DNA of 64,000 nt from contig OW121857.1 of assembly GCA_933228895.1 (NCBI GenBank), positions 3,968,001 through 4,032,000 of the forward strand, read 5' to 3'. Both the position numbers and the translations under genes were made by a program. This document shows, piece after piece, positions 11,800-23,291 of this stretch (position 1 is its first letter; every line of letters starts with the position of its first letter). The DNA comes from Platycnemis pennipes (lineage: Eukaryota > Arthropoda > Insecta > Odonata > Platycnemididae). The notes beneath the pieces are model-generated. The model saw only the letters and a list, made by a program, of their open reading frames with translations, was not told where the DNA came from and made no database searches.

Positions 11800-12607
11800 A
11801 AAATAAGTAATAATGAAATAACAAACGTGTAATCCATTAAATATCTTGAAATAAGACTGACAATGATCTTTCCTGGGGTAAACACATACGTGAAATAATG
11901 GGTCAAGTGAATCGTAAACTGGGATTCGTCAAAAGAGTACTGTGTAAATGTGACGATCATGTACGAGAAATCAGCTACTTTTCCCTTGTAAAACCTCATT
12001 TGGAATATGCTGCCAGTGTATGGTATCCCTAAGAAATCGGTCTAAATAATGAACTTGAACGTGTGCAGCGAATATCGGCAAGATTTGTAAAGGGACGGTA
12101 CGATAACCATATTAGCGTTAGCAGTCTATTAAATGAATTGAAATGGGAATCATTGTCAGATTGCAGGTTGAAATTCAGACTAAATCTCTCAATAAAATTC
12201 AAAGACCATATTTTCAATGATGACGTTAAAAATATTTTGCGGACCCCAACTTACTATGGTAGACTGGACCATAATCACAAAATTAGAGAAACTGATTGCC
12301 GAAGTGACATATTCAAAATGTCCTTTTTTCCTCGAACAATTACGGATATGAATAGCGGTAAATATGTCCAATACGAGTGATTGAATCCATAGCATAGGTA
12401 GTTGCATGTTGGTGTAAGGACTTGAAGGTAACCCACGTTTTTGCATGCGTAGTTTGCTATTTTTATCTTTTTAAATATTGCAGTCTAGACTAATATATTA
12501 ATACTACCCCTTTTAAATGAATGATATGTATTGCATGTTTGGTGAGAATTCACCCTCTGCCACACACCTTTGAGGTGACTTACTTGGTAATATGTAGATG
12601 TAGATAT
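11800..12607 (+). mobile_element. L2/CR1-like LINE, subfamily 2, 5'-truncated
   Basis: The copy covers the C-terminal third of ORF2: RVLCKCDDHVREISYFSLVK, PHLEYAASVW, RVQRISARFVKGRYDN and SLLNELKWESLSD, ending near 12380. A 3' UTR follows with the conserved hairpin sequence CCCTCTGCCACACACC and a TAGATGTAGAT tail at 12595-12606. Two frame breaks and a TAA after SVWYP make it a pseudogene. Subfamily 2 differs from subfamily 1 by KGRYDN in place of KRCYDR and by its 3' UTR. Confidence 0.85.
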
Positions 12608-13021
12608 ATGCAATATACTACTCATAGGAGAGAAAGTGTTGCTTGATCAAAAATTTTTCAGGATTCATCATGGAAGCTATTTTTGATTCAAATATTATTC
12701 AATATTGATTATCAACCACTGCTTCTTTATGTTACTCAGTTTTGGCCTTCCACGGCGCTGTAAACTGTAGACTGAGAATAGTAATTAGTAGACCTATTTT
12801 CTGTTTCCTCTGCATTGATGATTTCCCCCATGGCGTTTCGTGATTACCGCAAGACACATCTTCAGACAGTGAAATGCATCTACTAGAACCGTCACAGAAT
12901 AGTTCAAAACCAAGCGGTACTTTACTTTCGTTGTACATCCTCGTCAATGTCTGATTGACAGCATTTCTTATTTTTAATTACCAGTTGGTGTTCTTTGAGT
13001 CTTAAATATACCTAAAGCACT

Positions 13022-14215
13022 AACATAATCGAACACCTTTCATAGCATTGAAATCTTAAAGGAAGTCTCAACCCAAGACAATATGTTAGTCAGCTTCGAC
13101 GTTGCGCCTCTATTGACTTACGACTCAAGAAAAGGTGGAGGTAATGATGGAGCTACTCCGGAATTTCCCAAGGACTATCCCGAGATGATTCTGCCTGCAT
13201 AATTCTTGCTTCCTTCGGCACGGAAGATATTCATAACACTTACTTCCTTTTGAACGGAAGATATTATTAGCAACGTGATCCCCAGTCATGACCAACATTT
13301 ATAGGGAGATGTTTGGACAGAAGACGATGGAATCTTACGAAGAAAAACAAGCTAAGACTTAGGTATGTTGACAACACCTTCGTGATCTGACCGCACCATG
13401 CACAGGAACTTGAGAATTTCCTACTGCATGCAAATTCCCACCCCAGTGCAATACAATTTGTACTGAAAACCGAGAAGGGCATCCAAATACCGTTTCTTGC
13501 CGAAATGGGGAGGAATAAGGGGAAGGGTGCTTGTGTCGGCAGGGCACAAGTGAAGACTGCCTCAACGCCTCCTCAATTCAAGACCCCTCACGGAAGGTTT
13601 CCCTCGTGAACTGCGGATACGAATTGCCGGATCGCGAATCCATAGCGACAGAAAGGAAGCGTCAGTGCTGCTAAGAGATGGTTACAAGAGGCCCATCATC
13701 CTAAAGATAAGGAAGAGAGAAGAAAGTTAGACACGCGGAGAGACGGAAAAGGACTGAGCTGAAAAATACGCCACAATCCCTTTCATGTCAGGGACAAGCG
13801 AGAAGATTTCCAGGGCCCAAGAGAAATTAAGCATTGGCACGAAGTGCAATTACGTAACAAAAATTGGCGATATACTCCGGAGAATTAATAATATGATTCT
13901 TTAATAAATGCATGAATGATGTACAATATACCATATTGCGGTAAATGCTACACAGGCGAGACATACAGGTCTTTAAAAATCAGACTCCAAAAACACGGAA
14001 GTGAAACGAAAAATAACGACTTCAGTCAATCGGAATACGCATGAAGGGAGGCTGGGCACGAAATTAACTTCAAAGTGGCATTAGTAACAGTAAAAGAAAA
14101 ACACTATTACCCAGGCTAATTAGTGACTTGAATGGCATTAAAACACAGGATTTCAATCGTGAAGACAGTTCCAAAATCTCAAATGAATTGAAATGAAGAA
14201 ACCATCAATTTTATG
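13022..14215 (+). mobile_element. Penelope-like element remnant (RT + GIY-YIG)
   Basis: Pieces in three frames read in order. They are EVSTQDNMLVSFDV (RT motif A region, about 13056-13105), TYFLFNGRYY, IYREMFGQK, LRYVDNTFVI (catalytic YVDD mutated to YVDN), ELENFL and IQFVLKTEKGIQIPFL. About 300 bp later come MYNIPYCGKCYTGETYRSLK and a downstream NNDFSQSEYA. The last parts match the GIY-YIG endonuclease layout of Penelope-like elements. Many stops and shifts show a long-dead copy. No pseudo-LTR boundaries are visible. The motif order RT then GIY-YIG is established for Penelope-like elements; the assignment to this copy is inference from motifs. Confidence 0.75.
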
Positions 14216-15060
14216 CCGAGCAACATTAGGAAGCAGCACATACATATGAAGGCAGCGAAATCCGATATTTCAAAATTATACAAATTTGAAAAATTTGCAA
14301 AAGCATTTGCCCTATCAATCAAATACCATACCTATAGAATCTATTCCCGTTAATCAGTAATGAAATCTTTTCAGATTAATGGACCGCTAGGGTGACAAGC
14401 GCTTTAGTTTTCATTCAGAGTTTCTGAGATATCACACGCGAATATTCAGGAATATCACGTATATGTAAGATACCCTCGCTGAAAAGCATAGAGAACATTG
14501 GCCTTACTATTGATTCCTTGAGAGTACTATCGGAAATCTTCAATTGATGAATTGATTTCAACTCACAATCACGTTGAATAATTACGACAGATGTATGCTT
14601 TGACCTTGAGAGTAATTTGACCTTGAGAATAATGCACAGATACGCAACTCACAGCCACATCAGGTGACCAAGTGTAAGAGGCTTCCCATGTGAAATCGCC
14701 GCCCTTTCGGACCCTTCGCTCGCCTGAAGCCAGCTCTCAGAGCATTCGGCAGGGAATGGTGGCGATTTCCCAGTGGGCCGAACGGAAACCGACGTACACT
14801 TCCCTAGCTCGCAAACAAGACCTCCTCCACCCTGTTTATCGAGGTTCCGAGGCTCCGAAAGGAACGCCTTGCAAGGAAAAAGGTCCAGCCATTTTTCTTG
14901 CTTTCCTACTCCTCAACTGTCCCTCCAGGAATACAAACACACGCGCTGTCCAAGGTCTCTTCTTTCACTCGACCCTTACTTTAATGTTTGCATGCGAAAC
15001 CCTGTCTCTCCCGCACGGAGAGAGTTCGGAAAGAGTGAAGGATGCGGTTTCGTAGCACCG
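14216..15060. other. No recognised gene
   Basis: Overlapping frames at 14690-15055 (121 codons) and 14773-15072 (99 codons) have serine/proline-rich translations without a recognisable domain. They end just upstream of the TATA-like motif at 15068. Confidence 0.4.
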
Positions 15061-15067
15061 GGGACGA

Positions 15068-15075
15068 TATAAAAG
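15068..15075 (+). promoter_or_regulatory. Candidate TATA-box core promoter
   Basis: A canonical TATAAAAG sits in a locally GC-rich stretch, about 30 bp upstream of GCACTCTTCGATC, which could hold a start site. Short ATGs at 15134 and 15161 follow; the latter opens a short hydrophobic frame (MLIIALSLEFLL...). An L2 fragment begins only 140 bp downstream, so any transcript would run into it. The match could be chance. Confidence 0.25.
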
Positions 15076-15214
15076 GAGCGCTAACCGCACGGCACTCTTC
15101 GATCGAGAGATTCCTGGAAGGGTTTAACGAACTATGATCGTGATGCCTGAATACGATTGAAATGCTTATTATTGCTCTTTCGCTCGAGTTCTTACTTACT
15201 TCCCGTCTCAACAA

Positions 15215-15929
15215 ATAATGTCTCAGTAAAAATTTGCAGAGGGTTGTCATAGATGGTATCATGTCGGACACAATCAAAGTCACATCGGGAGTTCCCCAGG
15301 GTAGCTTAATAGGTCCGATTCTATTTCTTTTACACATAAACGATTTGGGCACCGTAGTAAGTAGTAAGCTTAGACTTTTTGCAGACTATGCGGTAGTGTA
15401 TAGGGGTATAGCAAAAGAAGAAGACAGGAAACCGCTCAGCAAGGATTTAGATGCAATTTAAGAGTGTTGCGACAAATATCAGTTAGAACTTAACCTTAAA
15501 AAGGGTGTAGCTATCAATTTTTGGAGGAGGAATAATTCGATAGAGCGATCCTATAAAATTAATAACACGAAGATCAAAAGCGTTGAAACCATAAGATATT
15601 TAGGAGTAACAATCACTACAGATTTATCGTGGGGAAGACACATCCGGGAAATATGCGCCCGAGCGAAGAGGAAGCTAAGATTCATAAAAAGAGTACTTGG
15701 GAAATGTGATGAGAAGACAAAAGAGCGATGTTACTTTTCACTAGTTAGGCCCCACCTTGAGTATGCAGCCAGTGTATGGGATCCTAATGAATTAGGTCCG
15801 ATTAGGGAACTAGACAGTGTGCAGCGTAGAGCAGCTAGGTTCGTTAAAAGGTGTTACGATAGGTTGAGTAGTGCCTCAGAATTAATACAAGAATTAAGGT
15901 GGGAATCAGAGCGTGGTTAAAGTACAGAT
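15215..15929 (+). mobile_element. L2/CR1-like LINE, subfamily 1, internal RT to C-terminal fragment
   Basis: The 5' part encodes reverse transcriptase motifs SGVPQGSLIGPILFLLHIND and LRLFADYAVVY. The catalytic FADD is changed to FADY. Then follow the C-terminal blocks RYLGVTITTDLSWGRHIREI, RVLGKCDEKTKERCYFSLVR, PHLEYAASVWDPNE and VQRRAARFVKRCYDRL. The frame stops at 15470 and shifts. At 15929 the LINE coding sequence breaks off, within the RLKYRL block, and joins block X. The normal C-terminal ~100 residues and the (TAGATG)n tail are absent. Confidence 0.85.
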
Positions 15930-16436
15930 TAAATTACACATATTACAGATTATGACGGTTGAATGGATGTATCTATTCGCTTACTAAAGCTGCAAAAGCC
16001 TCGAGAATGAGAGACACAAAAGTCAATTAAGCAGATGAAGAATTCACTGGCGTCTCCATGGGAGCGAACAATCCATTGCAACTGTGTTCGGATGGCTGTC
16101 CACCACACTCGATTCGCCAGGGAAACATAAAGCATGGTAATTTGGTAGTCCCTAATACAAATACCCCCGAGGTGGCTTGCTGGGTACTCGGTGGATGTAA
16201 ACTGGTATTTTGTGGCAAAGCCGACACTGATATTTTGGGGTGGAATCATTTTTTTCCATCACCACAAATTAAACGCTTCATTCCGGACCAAGATTGAGTC
16301 TCTGCAAAAATAGCAACGATTACAACAGACAAGTTAAAGGTCTGCTAACGTGACTGTGACAAGCCGAATGAGTGCATGCACTCTAAGTGTCTTCGGAAAA
16401 GTACCGAGTGTAAAAGGGGGATGAAAGGTGAAACGC
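15930..16436 (+). repeat. Block X fused to L2 (copy 1)
   Basis: A ~507-bp block runs from the L2 junction to GGTGAAACGC. It is repeated at about 47345-47849 with the same L2-X junction and high similarity. It contains CCCCCGAGGTGGCTTGCTGG followed by GTGGATGTAAA, which resembles the terminal hairpin and TAGATG tail of the other L2 copies, so X may derive partly from an L2 3' end. Frames on both strands are conserved only as expected for a recent repeat. Confidence 0.8.
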
Positions 16437-19400
16437 AATATTTACAAGAAAAGCTTGCATCGATCCAAATACTTGGGCAGTCCTCACGCAGTTGCTCTTA
16501 CATAATGAACCATTGAATTAAATTGTGTTGAAGTGAAAACGATGAAGACGCATCCTCATGCAGGTCGTCATGTGTATTGTGTAGGTGCGTGCTATCAGTA
16601 GTTGCCAAATGATAGGCTGTGACAGAGCAAATATTATAACCCTCAAATTTTAGACTCCGTCGGCAATTTTCTCATTGTCAACACTTACATAGTATCCTAT
16701 GATTCCAGATGCAATGCCAAGGAAATTCGTTGCTGAACAAAAAAAAATTAAGCATGTATATTTGCCCAAATATTTAATCACGTACTGTATTCCTGAATAA
16801 CACTAGAATAAAAGTTCGTGGGAATATTCTTAGTTAGTAATCTTAACCCGACAAGTCACCTTTTGGCATGGTGATTGCATTGCACGCATGCATTAATGGC
16901 GATATTGCAGCCTGGTAATAAAATCGTGTAAGAAACACATAGCAGGTTCAACAAACTACTTATTTATTAATATATAAGATATTTTTCTCCGCCTATTTCA
17001 CCACCAGCTGCACGAATCGTGGGGAAAAATATTAAATGTACTATGATAATCCCCCGCAACAGAGGAACAAATCAGCTGCCTCTGCAATCTTTCCTATCAA
17101 TCAACACTATTGACCATAGGCTCCAAACATCCCAATCTCGATCTTCTTCAGTTATTTCATGGCTTACCTTCCCCTCTGCTGTTATTACGCGCCATTTAAA
17201 ACTGGAGTCAATAAACGAGTTACTTTGTTTCCTCTAAAAGCATAACCAACAGTCCCATTGCATCCTCCGCTTTACTCTTATTACTGCCTATGGTGAGACC
17301 GCATCCATTACATCGTAATTACACCGATGTTTTTCCTCATCCCCAGTTCTGAGTTGCTGTTGACGTGCAACCTTCCCTCCTGCCGGCAATACAACGTACA
17401 AATCGATTTCCAAATACACGCGAATGATCGTTATGGCTGGATGTCAGGGTCTGATCCCTGCGAGAAAGCGCTCGGACAAATGGCGGCCCTTAAAGGCCCT
17501 TGCGAGCCAGATATTATTGATGGAAACAGCGCTCTCTCGCGGTAATGGCGAGATCCCTCAACTGGCGCTCCTGGGACGAATGCTCCCCCAGCGCAAATGA
17601 CGACCTTGTTTCGGGATGCGCCTCCATTGATCCCCTTCAATGGACACACCTTCAATCCATTTATTCTCATGTTTCACACGGATGCTGATCTAATCACGAG
17701 CACATATGACGGCTCGGCATTAAATCACCATTGCGGTATGCTGGAGATTTTGAATACGATAGTTTCTTATTCTTCGTCGTCTTGATCAAAGGTTCATAAC
17801 TTATTGAGTAGGTACGTATTTGGAACGATAGATTTAAAAATTACGTCAACTATTGTTCCTAATTAATTAAAAATTGAAAATTTTCAATGGCGCGAAAACG
17901 ACAAGGAAAACTACTGCATGCCAATCAACGTTAAGTGTGACGTTAAAGGTTGTATCACTTTTCAACAGTCGGTCCACGAGTTGAGCGTGGATAACTAGTA
18001 GTAACTACGGCTGAATTCCAACTTCGAGTATTGCCTTTGTCTTCCGCGATTTCATAGGAGACAAATTTGATATATTCTCACTATCCATAAAGGCCCTCGC
18101 ATGCAGGCCTTCTCCCACTATCTCAAAATGTTCCGCTAACTTTGTCCTCTTTGAGAGCTACGGCTCAACTTAGTTATGCCTTGGCTAAAGAAAAACTCAT
18201 ATAAGAATAACCGCTAATAATAATGTAAGAATATTGACGCATAATATTAACTGTTTTTTGTGACGTTGTTGGTATTAAAATTTCATTCATTTCAATTTGT
18301 CCTAAACTTACGTTGCATCATATTCATAAAATATCGCAGAGCAATAGAGAAGTAGTGATTCAGTATAAATGGCTTCAATGATGGAAAATAGCTTTAGGTA
18401 ATGTAATTAGTAATTAATTACGCATGATGTTACACTAAAGAACTATTATCAAATTTAATTGTTAATTTTTCACTTTTTCAGTCTTTCATGCGTACCTCAG
18501 TTTATTTTTGAGTATTATATGCATAATATCAGTCATTGGAAGGAAATAAAAAATATTTAATTGACAGCTTACTCATTATTAAATTATTTACATGTATACT
18601 TCAGAGACTCTTCCATATCCGATTCTGAGCAATCTCCGCCTTCCTGTAACGGCTTATGATCATTGCGACTGTTCCATCAATCCACATCTTTACTGCATAA
18701 CATTTAGTCGTTGGGTCATCCTACAGAATAAGCAACACTATGTTTGACCTCCGCCACATCTTAACTCTTATTCATTTTTTAAATTTTCCTCTCCACATTG
18801 CTTAAAATCAGCAAAATGCTTATCCAAACCCAATTATCAAATTCTCTTATGTCTAAGGGAATGCTTTAAAACCATGTGTGGCAAGATTCATGTATTAGTT
18901 TATCCTTTTTTAAATAGTTTGAGTAAGTCGCTTAGCCTCTAACATCTACTCTCTTTTATTAACTAACTTTTCTTTGCCAGTATAATTTTTCTCCTTATAT
19001 CCCTGCTACAATTCCCTTTTTCAATCAAAATATTACCCGGAAAGGCTAAATGCTCGCTCCAAATTATTCTCCTCTCACCTAATGTTTCTCTAATGCTCTT
19101 CCCACAACCTAATTATCTTCATTTAATATTGTACATTTGCATCGAACATCACCGACCCTTCCTCAATAAATTAACTGAATATGTTCTTCAGATAATTATT
19201 AATACACTTTCAGGGAGGCCTTCATTGTATGCTCTTATCACTTTCGAAATACTGCGATTCCGGTCGCTTGCGTATTTTTCCAATAATGTTCCAATGCTGG
19301 CCCGCACACAGGTATCATAAAATTCATCCCTCACATTCAACGTTTTTTAAGAAAATCAACTTCTGGCTATTAACGCTAGATCAACATCTGTGCCTCGTAA

Positions 19401-21365
19401 TTCGGGTGGTATTTCCTCTTCACTCTCCACAAAAATCTTAATCGACAACAATAACATTAATTCATATGCCTCAACACATTTTCATCACTGAAATTAGTTA
19501 TACAAAGTGTTAACCCACGTTATTTTTGAATGCTTGACGGTTTTATTAACCACAATATACTCTTCATTCCTATTCTCGTGTAATTTGTTTAAAAGTTTCA
19601 GGAATCGTTTTTTGGTCCTTTTAAAATTAGCGCACCTAAGAATTATATCTGATGCTGAAAGCCGTCAATCCAGGAACCAAAATATTATATGGAAAGCACA
19701 TGGTTTGGGATCAAGGGTAATATACATCTATGTGATGCCCTGCGAGCTAGAGCGAGGGTGTGTGGCAGGGGATGTAAGATCACTGTACATGTAATCAAGA
19801 GATGATCAACCTCATGTAAACATGTTGGATATAAGAGTCAAGTACAACTACATGATACATATTTATATGTGCAGCAAGAAGCGAACACTGATTAGGAACA
19901 TCTTTTTAGAAATATATCAATACCTGTTTAAATAGCATCCAGGAGTTGGCATTTTTAATACATATTTTCCACAAAATATTTTCCTTGATATTTACAATAT
20001 ACACGGTTATAATTAAAATCGGTAATTTTGATGATTTATTTCCTGACAAATGACGTCATTTTCAATGAATGGTCGACAGATGGACTTAAATGCATACGGA
20101 CCCTCCTAACTGCATACCATTAGGCTTATTTTAACAAAAGTTTAACCTAGCATCGTTTGCCATGCGTTAAACAACTACCACTCTTACGTAATCTCACTCA
20201 AAACGTCTCCTGAAGTCTGCTACCAAATGTCTATCCCCTTCCCTATTCTTCTTTTCTTCCCCAAGATTCTATCTCCTCTAATGGTCTTCCGTTTAAGGCT
20301 ATCTCTAAATACTTGGTCCACACACTACGTCCTCATTTTGTCTGAAAACTTTCGTTCCCAATTATGCAAAGTACCCCACCATATACATCATCTTATTTGC
20401 TCTATTTTTCTCCATACTCTTATCTGAGCAGCCTGCAATATTTCCTTGTCCTTTTCCCCGAAGGCTCAAGTTTCGTAATCAGGCAATTCTCAAACACCTC
20501 AGGAACTATTTCTTAACATCTTTATCAAGAGTGCCGGACATAAATTCTCTCCCATTATAGAAAGCCACTCCCGGGTCCGCATGAATATCATTATGTCAGT
20601 GTTCCTGCAACACTTATTAAGGAAATCGAATCGCTCCCTCCAGTCGTTCCATTTCCGCGCATGCCGGGGTGCTGATTTTCCCAGAGGACTTCATCACGGA
20701 ATAATATTAAAACCTGGCGACCTGCAGAGTAGAAGGGGCTGATAGGGGGTGGAAGGGGAGAAGGGTTCTGCAGAGGCACTGGACAACGTCACTCAACCGC
20801 AAAGTGGTTTAGCTCTGGGCGAGAACTTCCTTTCGGCACGCCCTCGACGAACGAGGAGTGATACAGGAGCAGAAAAAGGGGACAGCTCCAGGATTCATCA
20901 TGGCGGCGCACAGTGGTCTGAAACCGAAAAAGGCTAGGCAAAAGTCAAAATTGTTTTTTTTTAAGGCTTAAACTTGAAACTTTGCACAGATAATCACAAA
21001 AAAACTCACGGCATTGTGCATCATTTATCGTAGGTCTCACGTGTTCAACACAGAAGCTCAAACATGGGCAAATTTCCAATAAAAAATCTCCTGCCTCAAT
21101 TTTTCTGCGAATATCTTCCAAGCGATAGTTCCGTAGTCAGAGCAATTCAATTGAATAAAAAACTCAATGATCTGTTAAATCATTAACCGTATCTTCTTCT
21201 TCTTCGTCATTCCTTAGTTTGAACGATGTTGTAAAACATACAAAATCTATACAAAATGGCAACGCTGATTCCATTCATAATTTCACATTTAGTAGTAAAT
21301 ATCTAGGATTTTGGGATGCCTCCCGTCAATTAACTTAGATGATAGCACTTACTGAAGACTTATCA
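16437..21365. other. Long stretch without recognised gene or repeat
   Basis: Mostly AT-rich, with CT-biased stretches at 18600-19450 and 20220-20470. A GC-richer patch at about 17430-17640 (containing GGCGGCCCTTAAAGGCCCTT) stands out from its surroundings. It has no convincing ORF and could be a regulatory element or an exon fragment. No tRNA or TIR element was noticed. Confidence 0.4.
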
Positions 21366-21495
21366 TCATCTCAACAATCCTAACATTGGTTTGACGCAGC
21401 CCTCCACCTGATTCTTCTATCAGCCAACCTCTTCACATTAAAGTAATTCTTCACTTTTAAATCCTTTACAACTTGTTCCATATATCTAAAGCATG
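21366..21495 (-). pseudogene. RTE-like LINE 3'-end fragment
   Basis: The plus strand reads ATTGGTTTGACGCAGCCCTC and then TTCTTCTATCAGCCAACCTC. This is nearly the same as the start of the minus-strand RTE copy at 27100-27200 (C-terminal ..LADRRI.W.AASNQS region). Only the last ~40 codons and part of the 3' end are present, so this is a strongly 5'-truncated copy. Confidence 0.7.
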
Positions 21496-21899
21496 GTAAA
21501 TACTTGCAAAGACAGAATTGAAAAGAATCTGAAACTCGGTTGCGAAACTAAACCACACACTTGATCTTCCTGCTCGCGCGATTATTTGCTTGCATTGTGG
21601 CGAGGTCACTCACGCTTCGAATTCCAGCTTTGCGCGTGATCACGAATCTCCACAGACCGTGTGCTGAAGAAATGGCAAAAATATTGAATAAAGCGTGCGG
21701 AAAAGTATACGCCAAATGATGTTCAATTTGCTTTTCTTTGCATACGCTCCGGAAACATACTTTATATATTCACACAATTCTACCCTCGAAAAAGTAATTA
21801 ATCTTCCCATGGGCAATGCATCCTCCCAGAAAGCAGCCAGCAGCCATTATATACATTCATTTGGCCCCCCTCTCTTTACCGTTAATTACAATAAAAGTA

Positions 21900-22097
21900 C
21901 AGTCACTCCCAAAAAAAAGGTTAACACTTAGCCCTCACAAAGCTACGTCACGGCTTCCCTCTGGCGGAGCCTCGCGAAGTTTTAGCCGAAAACAAACCCC
22001 CTTCCCTCCTCTCCCGTCCTGACGCAGCCGTGACGCAGCGTTGGCAAATCACCGTCAACTCGGGACTGAAGTGTTACCTTTTTTTTGGAAGTGACTG
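21900..22097. mobile_element. 198-bp Tc1/mariner-type MITE
   Basis: The ends are CAGTCACTCCCAAAAAAAAG on the left and the reverse complement of CAGTCACTTCCAAAAAAAAG on the right. The inverted match continues through GGT(T)AACACTT. The element is flanked on both sides by TA, the target duplication of the Tc1/mariner superfamily, and CAGT...CAAAA ends are typical of Tc1-like elements. There is no coding capacity. The interior is GC-richer than its surroundings. Confidence 0.85.
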
Positions 22098-23291
22098 TAC
22101 ATTTGCAGTGAAAACTCTGTTGATGGCAATAGTTTAGCTGTCTGTTATTCGTCATTTTTAGGTGGATCGGAACGAACTTTAGTTGTAATGTTAATTGAAA
22201 TATACCTACATCCATAAAGTGAATAAAAAGTTCAAAATAAATGGTATATAACAAGGCACACCTTGTGAAATATATTTGTCAAACTCAGAAACTCATCTTC
22301 TTCGTATTCAGCCAGTTATTCTGAAGTTTACTGATGAAAATTAAGTAGCATGTATTATTAAATAATTTCACGATTGTTCTCTCAATATTCATTGTAAGTT
22401 ATGCGTGCTGCAATTATAACTGAAATTCGTTAATGTTGCTCGCGGTGGGCTGGTATATTCAAACTCAAATACTAATTGCATTAAAAGAAATGCTTTGCGA
22501 CATTAATTTCACTAAATAACTAGAGAAATTATGAGCAAACATCGTCCCTATTCTTCCTTGTGAATTTAATTTTTTTTTTATTAATCAGAATTTTTGTCAA
22601 CAAATCTTGTTAAGTAGTTGAATGTTGTGGATATGTTTTCAAGAATTCATTTTAAAACACAACAAATCGAATGATCTCGTGTTTGCAATGCGCATAATGC
22701 CGGTGAAGACTACACGGGTTCTCTACCGGGTCAGTGATTGGGCGACTGCCGACCTTTGGGCTTTAAATTTGATCCAATTCACACCTCAGGGTAAAAGCTA
22801 AAGATATATTTTGCTAACCAAGTTAATCCCGAAAAATGAATGATGGAAGGCAATCTGAAATAATTCTCAACTGTGGCAGTCCCAACAATTTGGTACATCT
22901 GCAAGCGTTATCTGAAAGATAACAAAGGGAGTATTCAACTTAAAAAATTGATGGATATTTTAGTAAAAGGAAATACATGTTGACGCAATGGCCAGAGATG
23001 TAATGAATTTCCCATTCCAGTTTCAAATCACAAGCTCACAGGATAAATAATCCTAGGAAGATTTTTCAGGCGATATTATAGTAGCATGCCTAAAGCATCA
23101 AGTCAATTAGAAGAAGAAAATATAAATCAATATACTCCTCTAAGTATTCTCATCCCTGTTGGACTAGGTCTCTCGATTTGTTGGGCAGCCTCCGACTTTT
23201 CTTCGGCGTTTAAGGGGAAGATATATGCACTAAACTTTACTTATACACTACGAACTAAAGAGAGATGTCTACAAGACATAAATAGATAGAT
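22098..23291. other. No recognised feature
   Basis: AT-rich sequence with only short chance frames. A (GATA)-like run (AGATAGATAGAGAT) lies at 23282-23297, right before the L2 copy. Confidence 0.5.

Noticed and set aside
18600..19450. Possible minus-strand LINE coding region in a CT-biased stretch
   Set aside because: I tried to read RTE and CR1 motifs on the minus strand and found none that held together over more than a few residues.
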